Under the pieces are notes generated by a model. That model made no database searches and was not told the origin of the DNA. It saw only the letters and a program-made list of their open reading frames with translations. A program made the translations under genes and the position numbers. From Pararge aegeria (lineage: Eukaryota; Arthropoda; Insecta; Lepidoptera; Nymphalidae), in assembly GCF_905163445.1 (NCBI RefSeq), contig NC_053196.1, positions 10,565,501 through 10,629,500 on the forward strand: a stretch of 64,000 nt of DNA. The letters run 5' to 3'. Numbering within the stretch: position 1 is the first letter of the stretch; every line of letters begins with the position of its first letter. Of this stretch, positions 22,610-35,853 are shown in pieces.

Positions 22610-24000
22610 TAAATTCAGGTGATTTATTTTGTCAACGTCTTTTGGTCAATGACGCTACATGATTCTGAACAGCGCTTGCAGTAGACAATTTTGATTAAGT
22701 TTTGGTTTTCCACAGCCACAACTGATGAAATAATGATTAATTAAAATGTTATTAGAGAGTTGGTAATCTGCAATTATAGCGGGATGTTTGAATGTTTTGT
22801 TTTTATTTTTTAATTTTTATTTATTGTTATTATTTGAGTTGTTTATTATTATTGTTGTTTTGTAATTTTTTATTTTAATTATTAGTAAATGTTGCATTCT
22901 TTTATAGCTCTGGGGTGACGTATTGGTAATTTCTTCACGGGGTGTGTTTTTGCTAAATAAAAAATACTTGAGTGCGGTTAGGTACATGTTACACTGGATA
23001 GATCTTATCTCTTGGCCCAGCCTTTTCCCATTTAGTCGTGTTCGGGTATTCTAGTCAGTTTTCCAAGTCTCTGTCCTTGGTATTCTAGTTTGTGACTGAC
23101 ATCCAGATTTATACGGGACTGCCCTGTTTTCTTGTACTAGGGCTTATGTGATCTCCTGGCCGCTTCATAAAGTGCCCATACCATCGTAACCTTGTCTAGA
23201 TTAGTTTATCTTCAATGGGTCGGACTTTAAACCGACCTTGGATGTTTTTAATGATATTGAAGGAAGAAGTTAAATGCCAATTTTCATCTCATTCTTATAG
23301 TCAACTCTTTGTGTTAGTTGGGAAGTAGTTCCTTAACTTTCTATGTTATATCCGAAAGTATTTTAGCTATTCTCACGTAACCATTTTAATGTCACTTTTC
23401 AATATTACCGTTCATTGTGAACGCATCCCGAACAAATTATTGAGAAATTAGGATACCGCCGCACAGTCACGTTTTGACCATTAACCGGAGACAAAACGTT
23501 CTAATTCCTGACGCGACAAAATATTCACGAACTCTTGCTATCATTGCGCAAAAAAACATCAATGACGAGATTAATTTACGGTCAATTATGTCGCTGTCAA
23601 GCGATTTTGAATCCTAAAGTTATGGGTACATGGATCAACTAAAAGTTTTCGGTTGATAAAGAAAGCTTTGTTGGTCAAAATCCGTGGGTGTTGCATGTCC
23701 CATTGATCCAGTATTAACGGCACCCCATTGATTGTCACAAAGAACGGCTATCGTTCGTTCAGTGATCGGTAAACAATCGGGCTGCTGTCAATTGTAGACG
23801 TTTTTGGTTTGTTTTGCTGTAACGTCGTAAACAGAGTATTTTGATTTGGAACGCACTGGAAAAGCTGAGAGCAGTTTGAATTTGACGTCAGACATGTCGT
23901 TGATTATATTTTAGCCATAGAATTAAGAACATACAGAAACCGTGCACACGTCTAATATTGAAGCATCAAAAACCACTCCAGTCTAGTAGTGTTTCTCGAA
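22610..24000. other. intronic stretch, no supported gene
   Basis: T-rich at 22790-22900. The segment at 23660-23800 has several HMG/SOX-like cores ('cattgat', 'attgtcac', 'aacaatcg') and could be a regulatory region, but this is weak evidence. No coding sequence or tRNA was found. Confidence 0.3.
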
Positions 24001-24005
24001 CAGAC

Positions 24006-24152
24006 AGAGGCGTGCATAGAGGGTATGCACAGGGTAGTAGGCTTTTTATAACTCTTACAATGCCTATCCTTAAGTTTTTATAACCCTTACTACAGATTTT
24101 CTTCATGTTATATCATCTACATACCCTGTGCGTACCCTCTATGCACGCCACT
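24006..24152. mobile_element. MITE, 'gtggcgtgcatagagggt' family
   Basis: The left end 'gaggcgtgcatagagggtat' and the right end 'taccctctatgcacgccact' are inverted copies extending about 30 bp, through 'gcacagggta'. The interior has 'aggctttttataactcttac' and 'tgcctatccttaag', which also form the core of the element at 35854-36014. Confidence 0.8.
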
Positions 24153-25419
24153 GCGAAAAGACGGTTGGTAATTTCATTCCATTTACCAGTTGACAGTGAT
24201 TATTTAACAACTAAGTAATATCGGGTATATAAACTAAATAATAAATCTGGGTGTGAGACGTGTGGGCGTTTTCACTGTTTTTGGACACTATGCACTGCAT
24301 TAAATTATGGATGAATGAGGTTTCTGTATGTAATTAATTCTGTGGATTCAGTAATGCGTGTATATGAAATGTACCCCATATCTGCCGTGGGGTGAAAACA
24401 GATCAGAATACAGAAATTGTCACCATCCCGCCGCTTCTCGCAGGTGTCCAAGGAAGCAACTAAGGGAATACAATACAGGACCGGCAGCGGCGTCCTCCGT
24501 GCTACTACTACCTTCAACTGCAGCAGCTTGACGTATCAAAAATGCTTTAATAAATAAATTCAACCAATCGTCTGTCAGTATTTTTCTTTGCCGTTACTAG
24601 TTAGCTTATGCTCACTTTACTTGCAGGTACTCATTCGCTCTGCTAAATCCAGAAGCGTTCATAGGTGACATCCATACATTACTTTAAAAATTGTATACCG
24701 CCGCTAAATTGTATACTTTTTGTTAAATTTTTATTTATAATTTTACTATATGTGTATGTGGTGTACAACAAAAATGACAACAAACATTCATTCATTCAAT
24801 CATTCATTACTTGACCACGATTTAAACACTGGACGGAATGTTGCCAGTAAAGGCAGGCGAATAAACATACCAGAATAACTTTACCTGAGACAATTATTTG
24901 ATGAAGTGAACGAAACTAAAGTAAATTCCAGTAATTACTATTTCTTTCCAATGAGTAAGTATTTATTCAAAATCATTACTATCAACATTTTTCATGAAGT
25001 ATACGAAACTGAAGTAAATTCCAGTCAATCGCACCTCTACCCAATAGAGTATTTTAATATTATCAAAATATAGGAGATAGATATACAAACATAATACTCT
25101 ATGATTTTGCGATATTCTCTATTAAAAAAGCCGTCTCGAAAAGCAGTCTCACATCTGGTTGCGTTAAAACGGATTAGCGCAAAGATTACAAGCGAAAAAA
25201 ACCGCCTGACAAAGACACCGGCGGCTGTCACCGTGTCATTTGTCGGGACACGGAATTATTCGGTTAGTTACGTGTTTTTTTGGTTATCATCGCAGTTTTT
25301 TATTAGAACTAGAGCAGTGGGGTGAGGATTTTTTTATTGTTTTTCATGGAAACATGTTCATTTGCCATATAGCTTTAACTCGCATTTCATTCAATTAAAT
25401 TGGTTTTATAATAAACTAT

Positions 25420-25660
25420 TTTCCGCGAGTTCGTCTGCGTTTGTTTTTCTTAAAAGCATCAATCGAAAGTTTTAAAGTTTATTTGAGAGAAGTCTGGCAT
25501 TCAATTCAGGTGTAATTCTACTGATAATTTCGGAGTAATTATTAAAAAGACGTTTTTCAATACACTAAATAAAAGAATAAAATATCTAAAAAGAACTGTT
25601 TTTGCTAGGTGTGGTGGTTAAATTTTTTTAAATCGGGATAGCTTTGAAATGAAATGTCCG
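25420..25660 (+). repeat. decayed H-like element head
   Basis: The phrase 'ttccgcgagttcgtctgcgt' at about 25421 matches the start of element H, followed by diverged sequence. The right boundary is not clear. Confidence 0.35.
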
Positions 25661-26043
25661 ATTGGAGTGAATTAAAGATTATTTTACCGCTATATAAAAA
25701 TTATTTACAAAATTAAAAAAAATATAAAACACAAATGCTGCTATTGTGACTTTACTATTTTATAATATTAGTGTCACTATATCATGATCATTCGTATAAT
25801 CCTTTAAAATCATGTATTTTTATATTAAGACTCTTGTAACAAATAACTTCTTGGTTTGCAACGAATGGTAGTATAGTAGTGAGTAGTATTTAGAATGAAG
25901 TTTACATCACAGTTTCCTTTACCGGAAATTCTAAAGATGGACCAAATTTTATTCCAAATAGGTAGTGACGGTATGATTTAAGAAAATAGCACGTTACGTT
26001 TTAATAACATTTTGACATTTAATAGGCAAACCTACATCTATAC

Positions 26044-26525
26044 TTAATGCTTATGCAAACATATAGCCAGTATAAAGTTTAGCTTCTTGGCATCCCACGC
26101 ATCAACAATCGCCTCTGCTGAATTTCCTTGTGTAAACACATCATAACCTAACCCAATAACCAATGCATATATCGCGTTGCTTTCGGTGTATTTCATTATT
26201 TTGTCTACACGGATGCTGGCGATGGTATATCCACCGACCGGTGAACACAGAACCATAACTCTTGAAGCAGCTTGAGGTTTTATTACTCCCGGGCGGTATT
26301 AGAGAGGTCGTCGCAAATTGGTTGTTACCAACATTGTGGCGCGAACGTGCCGTGGCTTCAACTCCACGGGCTATTATTGTTCTGGCCAGCTCAGATGAAA
26401 TATTGCCCCACTGTGCACGCCCGCACTGTTTTTGCGAACATGAATTTGTTGGTAAAAATATTGGCGGAAATAAGATGCCGCAGACATACGTGTTGTGACT
26501 TGCGTACTAAAAATTATTTCGAACT
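26044..26525 (-). other. coding-like relic, unrecognised
   Basis: Minus-strand frames show protein-like codon use over about 450 bp but are broken by stops and shifts. One piece (from 26256) reads MVLCSPVGGYTIASIRVDKI and stays open for 70 codons. Another upstream piece, from about 26480, has 'YFRQYFYQQIHVRKNSAG'. The base composition is less AT-rich than the flanks. A decayed transposase or processed pseudogene is most likely. No family is assigned. Confidence 0.25.
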
Positions 26526-27229
26526 ATAGGTAGTACATTTTTGTATTTAAAAAATCCCGCGGGTTCATAGATTATAGATCATCATAGATATATATGTTTA
26601 AATGAACTCAAATTATTTTAATATGTATATTTTAATTTTTTTATTTAACATCTCTCTTTATTTCTCTTTTTAACCTATAATTTATTAGTGGAAATCGTTA
26701 TGTTGAAAGCAAGATTCCTATTTCGGGATCTGGCATCTAATGAATACAGGTACGTCAATTCTCATTAGAATGTCTATACAAAAATATCTAGACAAGTAAA
26801 AAGACCTCGGAAGAGCAACAAAAAGTCATCAGGGACTTTCGCTCGTAGATTAATAATTATAAAACTTATGCCACAAATATAGAAAATAACACCCTTATTA
26901 TAACCGAATATTTCTTTAACAGGCGCAACGAGGGGAGGCCGGGGCAAAGTGACAATGATCCGATAGCGAAGATAAATTTCTATCACGCCTGGAGATTAGC
27001 CGCTATTGTGCATCGGTGTAAGATTAACTGATAAGTGTATGATTGTTAATAATAAAAATGTTTGGATTGTGTACTTTTGGGGTGAAGCTACCCTATTGTT
27101 ATTTATACCACTACTTCATCAAATAGATACGTGTTTCATCTGAAATATATGTTTTTACCCATGACAGGTTATGTTTAACTACCCATTAGAACTAAGATTT
27201 ATTAACATCTTCTGACTCAGTTTTATCTT

Positions 27230-27560
27230 CATCATCATGTCAACCAATGGATGTCCACTGCTGGGCATTGGTCTTTTGTAGAGAGTTCAAATACCAAGAT
27301 CTTAACTCGTTTGGGGCCGTTGGCTCCCTGCGACTCGCTTGATTTCATCCGTCCACCTCGTGGGGGGTCTCCAGCGCTGCGTTTAACGGTGCGAGGTTGC
27401 CATTCCAGCACCTAGGGACCCCAACGTCCATCGGTTCTCCACGCTATGTGCCCCGGCCACTGTTACTTCAGCTTCGCGACTCTTAAAGCTACGTCGGTAA
27501 CTCTTCTTCTACGGATCTCCTTATTCCTTATCATATCATCACGTCGATTTCTTACTCAGT
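27230..27560 (-). pseudogene. RTE-type LINE, 3' end of the ORF, minus copy
   Basis: On the minus strand it contains the same C-terminal pattern as at 14665: 'WPGHIA' and 'VGVPRCWNGNLAP'-like wording with frame damage, then the region for 'RWTDEI', and a terminal 'QQWTSIG' before TGA near 27243 with a (gat)n tail. It extends slightly further 5' than the copy at 14665. It is 5'-truncated, broken and inactive. Confidence 0.75.
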
Positions 27561-27725
27561 CTATTAAAGGCCAATTATTTGAGGGCACAAACACCTCTGT
27601 CATAGGATTAAAAATTTAAACACACCACGCTGGTCTAAGGTTTTATATAGTACTAGTTCTTGCCCGCGAATTCGTTCAAAGTTCAAAGGGATAAATTTTG
27701 GAGGTGGGTGTGTAGGTATATTTGT

Positions 27726-27788
27726 TCTGTGTGTGTGTAGTATGTATGTGTTTGTATGTGTGTACGAATGTGTGTGTGTGTGTGTACG
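27726..27788 (+). repeat. (gt)n / (gtat)n microsatellite
   Basis: An interrupted run of 'gtgtgtgtag', 'tatgtatgtg' and 'tgtgtgtgtgtg'. Such runs are length-variable in populations. Confidence 0.9.
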
Positions 27789-27799
27789 GAATAATATAT

Positions 27800-30700
27800 A
27801 TTATTTGTATTATAACTTTAATTTGTTATTTTTTTATTTAAATTAGATTTTTTTATGACAAAATATTCTTAGTGTCCTCATAATCGTTATCTTTTAGGCA
27901 AGTTTTAATGTAGGCCTTAATTTCTCTATTGGTCACGTCTTTTAAGGTACCTTTTTTATTATGTTGCATAGTTAGGGTTCAAGAAGGTTATATTGTCTAC
28001 GTGTTATATTGTCTACTTTTTATTAGAGGGACTAAGATCTAGTTTGATATAAGATAGCGAAATTGTGCTTATACTAAGCTTTTAGCTACGTGAAAGTTGG
28101 TTGCCCTATGACAGTTCACTTTTATGTATATTTGTTATTAAAGTTCTGACTATATCTAAAACAAGTCAAAAATTAAAACAATGTTGAAAATTGAATTATG
28201 GGTATGAAATTTTGCATGTCACAATATCGATAAAATTGTAATGCTCAAACGATAATGAATAATTAAGTTATCGCTGACATTGAACGACATTCTCGATAAT
28301 TAAAATAAAATAATACGAATTTGTATTTAAATTTATAATCAAATCAATAAGTTATTTTAAATATTTCAATTCCATTAAATTTGTGTTTTAAAAATAATGT
28401 TTTTCTATATCCGAACAAAACCGAGAACAAATTTAAAAATTGCCTATAAAATATAAGTAGGTGTTTTAAACACCCAATATTGACGTCGCATCAACATAGA
28501 TACCTAAAGTTATTACTATCCATAAAAGGCTTTATATGAATAGATGGTCACATAACAACGCAGTATGATTTCCAAAATATATTCTCATTTATCTGACATT
28601 GCATTTAGATGATCTAAAAAAAAATATCGAATTGTTAGGCAACTTTACAGTTATATCGTTCATTAATCACGATCTGTTAGGAAGACATTCTCATATTTCC
28701 AGTCTTCATCAGTCTTTTTTCTAGTTTTGTCGCGTCTCTGATTAAAATTCTGGTAGAAGAAATATTAAAATAATATCGACTGGTTAAAGCGTTACTAGTA
28801 AAACACCTGGTCTAATAAAGAATTAATAAATACCCAAATTCCGAGAGAACCCAGGACTCTATTTGAAGAACATAAGGTCTAGCTCGAATTCCAAACATGT
28901 TGTTAATAAACCATACCATTTTATTCCGTAGGTATCTATTTAATAGTAGCATTGACATAACGCATCTGCAGTGTAAATTGAGATCCTCGGATGGAACTAT
29001 CAATGGTATCAATAAATGTAATAACAATAAAAAAAATGTTATTATTGCTGCCAACAATACGAGTATGTCAGCCGCCTACCGTAATGAAGATGTAATGGGG
29101 ACGCGATAATCCTTTACTGGAAGGGGGTGGCCACTTTTCAAAAGATGTCACACGAATATGACAGATATTTTGACAGTAATGCAACGGACTCAGCTAAGCT
29201 TTAAAATAACAATTAGCGCTTTATGAATGGAAATTTTTAATTTAAAGCGTTATGCGACATTTCACATGTGCATGAAATTTTAAATTAGAATTGTCAGTAC
29301 TTATGATTCTGAGGCAAATTACCTTGCGACCTTCAAAGTCACATTAGCATTTTATAATGCTTATGAGACGTTAAAATTGTTATAATCATAAATAAAGGAC
29401 CTACTCTACTACGGAGATAATTTTTAAAATTAAAAAGATGCGTGTTATGTGAACTTGAAATAAGATAGAAATAAAAAAAAAAGTTATAGGTATATAAGGA
29501 CGTGGCAAAAATCAAAAACTTCAGGCATTATTATTCAGTGAGGCTTGTCGTTAATATTATGTAGAGAGTTATTTGACAATTTATCAAACATTCAATACTA
29601 AGTAAACTTTTCAATCCGCGGTACACATCAAATATATTACTTGCATCCCGAGAGCAGATGTCGAGCGATAAAACTTTCCACCAGAGGTAAGGCTAGCTTC
29701 GTCTAGCTAAGTAGTTATTGGTTTATTTCCAACGGATTATCTGTCAAAAAGATACTATGTTATTTTTCTGTTGGTGATGTTTATGTTTATATAAGATACT
29801 ACATTTACAAAAAGCAAATAAAAGTAAAGAAAAAAATAACAAACCTGCAATTTAGTTATGAAAATTTAGGCTTAAAATACTTTAAAACATGAATGTAGTT
29901 ACTCTTTACGCAGTGATGCCCAAAATGAATAAACATCATAAACATATTATACGAGCTCCAACGCTTCGCATCGAAAAATTACCAGCGTTTCATAAAATAT
30001 TCAAAGCCAATTCCCTTCGTCAGGCTTAAAGCAAACATTGATGGGTAACTCGATTTCATTCACGTACAATACCATAAATATTGCAATAATAATTAGTGGG
30101 ATCCATTACTTGCCAATTTCGCATCAATTTTGACGCTCCCCGCTCTATAAAATAATGCAAAATGAATGCAAATGTTAAAAAATCATAATTTGATTGACGT
30201 CTGCCGATGCGGCCCCAATAAAAGAAACAAGTTTATCTCATGCGATATTCAATCACAGGATGAGTTCCCAGATACTTTAAATAAATAATTTGTTATAACC
30301 ATAGGGATATTTGAATTATAATTACGCATAGATTAAAAATTCGATATTAAAATGTGGTTACGGCTTTCTTCTTGCCTTCGTTCCAAAGATTCCTTAGGAC
30401 GTTGGTAAGTTTGAAAATCAAATAAACAGCTTTATAACATTTAATGGCCAAAATAAGTATTCCTTGATCTACTCGTATAATATGTTGAGTTTACGCGAAT
30501 GAGACGTTCCTGCATCGATGAACGACGTAAATACGAAAAATATTGAGTTGAGATCAAACTTGACAGCTAATAATAATAGTTAAAACTTGTGAGAACGTTT
30601 TTCATTTCGACATTTCACCAATTTAAACTAAAAAGGGAAGCTTTATCAACAAATGCCAATGCCAGTTTCAAAAGGAAGAGATGCATTTCAAGAGATTTTG

Positions 30701-33700
30701 TGACAATTATATTGTATAAAAACCTCGCCAATCAAGTTTTAATTTTTAAATAAGAATTCGGTGACGTCTTCCATTGTTGAAACTTCCGTTACTTTCGTTT
30801 TTTTTTGGTAAAAAAGTGTAAATTTTGGTAAGAAAAAAATTGTTGACGGGGGTCACGCCTTAACCAAAATTAAGGTGTATTCGTACGCAACCTTTTATTG
30901 CACTTTGACACGAGATGGTCGCATAAAGAATTCATTGATTACCCGGATCCGTTTTTTTCGTTGAAGATTTTATTGAGATATAAAAATTTGTGAAACGGTG
31001 GTTAGATAACGTTACCGTGTCTTGGAATTAACAAAGGCGTAACCCCTTCAGTTTAAACAGACATGTGAACATTGGATCGGTTCTATATAATCCTTCACAT
31101 TTTTCTGGAATTCATACGATTCTACGCACATTGCAGTTTTGCGAAAATAAGGTACGGCATTTTTAAAACATATCTTTAAGCTTATGTAAAATATGATAAT
31201 TTCATTTGAAACTACAAGGCAACAAGCAACGTACATTATTTTGATACGCCTTTAAATTCTTTTAAGTCAGTCTAAACAAATTCCAGTTTATTGCCGCAAA
31301 AACAGTTAAAACATCTGCTTTTCACGACGCAGTTGCGAGGCTCTTATCATGTAAATGATGAAAAAGTGATAGATGTAATTATTCTAGCAAAACAATTTAT
31401 TTACTGAGCGAACCGTAAAAGTGTCTACATAAGTATAATAGAGAATACGGAAAAGATTTCAACTCTAATAGGGTAAAGAACATCAAAGGCTTTGCGTTCG
31501 ATGAAACGGAAGTAGTGCGGTCAGCGTTTAGATTTTAGCGACATAATGACGTGCCCGCAATTGGCTCCTTTACCCTGACATCACGTACGAGATCGAGTGA
31601 CTTGCATTAATATAAAATTTAATGGTTTACTTAAAAAAAAACCAAACCAGAAAGAGCGTGACTATCAGCAGGTAATGTGAATATATCAAGAAACCAATTT
31701 TATTTAGATACAAATATTCCAAGCATTTTTGTGAGTACAAATACTAAGATTATTTGCAAGAGCAACCCTTTAAACCAACTTTTTATATTAAGTACCAACG
31801 TAATAAATTTTGCCGTACAATTTAAACCCAATATTCAAAGTATGATTTTTATAGATAATATTTTGCCCAAACGAATAATCAAAATGCACTTCTCTTCTTA
31901 TCTTCGACGAACTAAAAAGGCATCAAACATCAATCGTTCAAAACCATTTTATCTGCTTCAATATTTGAACATCCGAATACACATCTAAGAGCCGGAACTA
32001 AACGCCTCACATGATCACAATAGCGCGGTTGGGCTGTATAGTGTAATTTGACACCCACAATATTGTAAGATCTATCAACTATAAACCGATATCACTTGCA
32101 TAGATACTTTGGCAACATTCAGCAATAAAGCGCATAGTTATATTTTGATATAACTTTTAAAATATTTAAAACTCGACTCTTCTGAAACTTCGTCAATCTC
32201 TGAAATAGTTTCCGTGGTAAGATTAAAAATGGTTGACGAGCTGTGAGTTGAGATTGTGAATAATAAACCTTAATCCTCGCGAACGAAGTCGCGGGTATCA
32301 GCTAGTACACAATAAAAATTTCGACTTGATCTCAAGCGATGGAAGCGCTTAAAAGAATTTATCTTTAAACAGGCGCCTACGCATCATTCTTACCTACCTC
32401 AGGACATCATTCTATTCTTACATTTAGATGCGTCCGGCCTTTTGTAAATGGAGATGATTATTCAAATATTATTATTTGCGATTGCGAATGTTCTTTTTAA
32501 ATTGTATTTTTTGCTTTAAGTTTTTCTGCTAACTTGACCAGCGCAATATCCTTTCGCGATTACTTAAAATAAAATGTCACAAAGTTTTAATCTATTCTGA
32601 ATACTTTTATAAAACGACTACGTTGGTAATCAAACAATGTATAACGTGTGCTTTGCACTAATAATTGATAAATGATATCAACTTATTAATACAGTTCTTT
32701 GTATTTACCAATAGAATATTTCACTTAAACTACCAATGAAGCTTACGACAATGTTTATAACACAATGTAGAATTGCAAAAGTAATCGGATACTTTCGTAC
32801 TTTTACCGATCAATTTTAGCGTAATCCAGGAATCGAGACAGACAATTGATTTCCGCTTCCTATGGGCAGATAACGCCACACCCCTTAAATCCGAAACTCG
32901 AGTAATTCGGTCGTAAAGATGCCTTTATTCATATTGCAGATGGTTTAGGTATATCTACTAAAATCTTCACACTAGAGTAATCTTATTGAGATAAGTAGAT
33001 TAGAATAATCTCAAAATTATATCTCCAAATTTTGTGGTCGCAAAATACAATTCACTTATTTGAATCACACGTTATTTGAATTAGTTCTTTAAACCACTCA
33101 AAATAACTTTGTCCTCGTAAATTATTACAAGACAACAACACAAAACATATTTGTTGAAACTTAATGAAGTGTAACGCTTAAACGAAAAAAGTTGACTAAA
33201 AAACGCAAATGAAAAGAACAGAGCTACTTAAGGGCATCAATAAAGTAAACAGTTTACTACCGACGTTGACATTTGTTCCAAAGCTTCAGTATTAGGTTAT
33301 TATTTATTAACAAGTCCTCTCATTGATGTTTCTTTTAACCTTAATCGACACTTGACCCTGGTACAAGTGGTTCCTTAGAATCTTTGACACCCCATAAGAA
33401 GTTATCCAATTTAACAGACGCAGACAGTCATCAGCATAGCATTCTTGCTTTTTTTAACTACTCTTAAAAACCACGTAAATTTTAGCAATATTTTAATTAA
33501 AAAAGGCTTGGAACAGATATACAGAGGTGTAGTGTTGCACCGCTTGTAACCTAGACAAAAAAAAATTATTCAATTCCAATATTATGAATGCGAAAAATTG
33601 TATTTTTGTTTATGGTTTGTTTGCTACCTATGTTCGGTTTTACTGCACCGGTCTTGACAAAATTTGCGATACAGATAACTTCTGTCTTTATACATAGGAT

Positions 33701-33885
33701 ACGTTTTTAGTCCACAAAAAGTAAACGAAATCGCTAGCCACAGATAGTCACATATATAATCAACTGTGGAAGAGCATGCAATTTACATGGAATATCGGAT
33801 AGAAACCATGTTAGCAGTTTCAGATACAGGCTACTGCTTGCAGGAGAAAATGTGGTTTAGGTATAGCTTAGGTGTTAAAAACAAC
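27800..33885. other. long intron stretch next to PR exon a, little recognisable
   Basis: About 6 kb of AT-rich intron. A mildly coding-like segment at 28812-29109 has ORFs on both strands, but neither shows a domain. A fragment of an H-type head in reverse lies at about 32275-32310 ('gaacgaagtcgcgggtatca'). The ORF at 31677-31988 (103 codons) has codon use typical of AT-rich noise. No other exon of the PR gene was found. Confidence 0.4.
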
Positions 33886-33889
33886 TTAC

Positions 33890-34314
33890 CGCCCATGCAT
33901 ATCTTCTGTCGTAAGGCTGCCCGACCCATTTACCATTAAAAGGTCCATACTTAGTTCCACAAGAGATGTTGGCTCTACAAAACACACCGCCAGACTTGAG
34001 TATTAATTCGCTTGGCAAACTCAACTCAGACTTCTCATTTTCATCATTGAACTCCTCGTTTCTATCTGGACTTTTCGATTCTAGGAACCTTTGATTAGGT
34101 AAATCCAGAGGCCTCGGTAGATAGCTGCGCGTGTAGTCGTAACTCGAGAGATATGTGTCGTTTAAGCCGAAGTCCAAAGCATTGTAGTACTCTTTCATAT
34201 CAGTGCCAGGTGCCATCGCCTCTTGCTTGATGTGGACTAAGGTGGGAGCGGATTCTGATGCTGCGGAGTCTGTCGGGCTTGGTGGAGGACTGCCAGACTC
34301 CTGACTGTCTGCCG
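33890..34314 (-). CDS. ham: exon a of a hamlet-like PRDM gene: Ser/Pro-rich segment and start of the PR domain
   Basis: This 425-bp internal exon encodes 141 codons after two leading bases (entry phase 1, exit phase 0). Residues 1-25 are Ser/Pro/Ala-rich. Residues 26-32, VHIKQEA, contain a consensus sumoylation site (I-K-Q-E, Lys29). Residues 36-80 are Tyr/Asp/Leu-rich, and 82-97 are acidic. The PR domain starts near residue 99 with 'LPSELILKSGGVFCRANISC' and 'GTKYGPFNGKW', ending 'RRYAWA' at the junction, which continues directly into exon b. PRDM16/MECOM/hamlet proteins are nuclear transcription regulators. Hamlet in flies acts in dendrite and olfactory lineage fate choice. The acceptor 'tttttttcaacag' lies just right of 34314. 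The donor is 'gcg|gtaagt' at 33889. The Met at 34216 is in frame, but the frame stays open upstream to the acceptor, so it need not be the start. Confidence 0.85.
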
Positions 34315-34365
34315 CTGTTGAAAAAAAAACTAAGTTAATTATAAGACTAACTTAATAGTGATATA

Positions 34366-34590
34366 GGACGGACCAAGCAAATGACCCAACTGATGGTAAA
34401 TGGAAGAAAACAAAGCTTCACACACTTCACAGGGTATGCGACACGTAAAGTGCTCCCTGTTTCCATTAATCTGATGCGTAGGTTTAAGTCTCATACGCCT
34501 GTAATCACATCGGCAACCAAGAGAGACTTCCTGCTTGGCGGCCAAAATAAGCATGGAGTTAGTACTTCCTCGGAAGAGCATATTATTACA
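34366..34590 (-). repeat. dispersed element D, minus copy, 50 bp upstream of ham exon a
   Basis: In reverse it follows the order seen at 40088-40358: 'ttaccatcagttgggtcatt', 'gcttggtc', and upstream blocks for 'gtgattacaggcgtatgaga'. It explains the ORFs of 80-86 codons on both strands here. It lies close to the acceptor of ham exon a. Confidence 0.5.
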
Positions 34591-34644
34591 AAAACTTCTA
34601 ATACTATAGAATCTGGTACTACTACTTATGGTTTGCCTTAATTA

Positions 34645-35850
34645 TTAGGATCTATTGTCTAGAATTGTATTAGTTAGTAAACCAAGCAACGCCTGTGCCT
34701 TGACAACGCGAACCTGTCTTATATCAGACGTAAATAAAAAAATGATGGAATGCAAGATGGTGATCGCATTATGCCTGGTTTCCGCCCGCCACAAAGAGCT
34801 TCCGCTTGTCTCTTGTCTCTCAGAGCATCCCTCCGAAATGCAAATCAACATGAAGATATGCCTTTGTTTTTTATTTTCATCTTTTTGCGTCTGTAGCGAT
34901 TATTAGCTAAATATATAAATATGCGAGTTTTGTTGATATACTCTATGTCAGTCTATTCTTCAAGCATTTTAGTTGCTTTTTTAAAGCTTAAGCTTTGACC
35001 GTGGTTTGAGGTAGAATATTGGAAATTGCTTACACAGTTACATAACAACGTAATTTCAATAAAGTTCTGGATATCACACCTGAACAGTGTCGCTTACAAC
35101 AAAGAAAATAACCAGTAGAGCTAATAATTTTCAAGCTTTTTTTTTTTATGCAAGCCTTTGTGTTATAATAGGATTATCCTTCTAGCTTACTTAAAATAAA
35201 AATTGTGGCTTATTCAAGAACTCAGTGCTAAAAGACAATGTACCTTTAAATTAATAAGATATTTATGATATATAGGATTCTTAAGATGATAATCGTTATC
35301 ATCATCCTACTAATACGAATACGTAGTAAATATTTAATGCGAAAGAGTAAAATTTCAACTCTAAACTCGTAACTAACCTTATTTTTTGCGAGAGAAAAGT
35401 TGACTATAATAGAAAGCTATCTATTTTTACGGTTACTATATGATTTATTAATCCATTACCAACAGTAAAGTAGAAAGACAAACTGCTAACAGCAGTGTTT
35501 AGTGAAGGAAACAAATTCATTACTGAGCGACGCGACGCAACGCGTGTCATCAATAAACTACAACCCCCAGGCAAATACAGCTGAAAGAGGCACTCCATAA
35601 ATCATAACCACCCCATTACTACTAATATACTTGTTAAAACAACCCCTCTATCTTGTCCATACGTTCTTCAGCACGTGGCGATTAAAAAAAGGACTATGTT
35701 AGAGTTTAAAAACCTCTTATCTAACTTTTAATGTTCTACTCTAAAAAGATAATCTGGCAATCAGAAGGTACAACTCAAAAAGGCAGAAGACATATAATTT
35801 TTAAAATCATATTTTTAAAATTTCATACCTAATTATCCCACGCCTCTATA
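34645..35850. other. intron or 5' region, no supported gene
   Basis: A less AT-rich patch at 34690-34850 carries overlapping ORFs on both strands (68 and 83 codons) without a recognised domain. The rest is AT-rich. Confidence 0.3.
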
Positions 35851-35853
35851 GTA

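Noticed and set aside
31677..31988. 103-codon ORF as a gene
   Set aside because: Ile/Asn/Phe-rich with no codon bias, typical of AT-rich DNA, and with no recognised domain.
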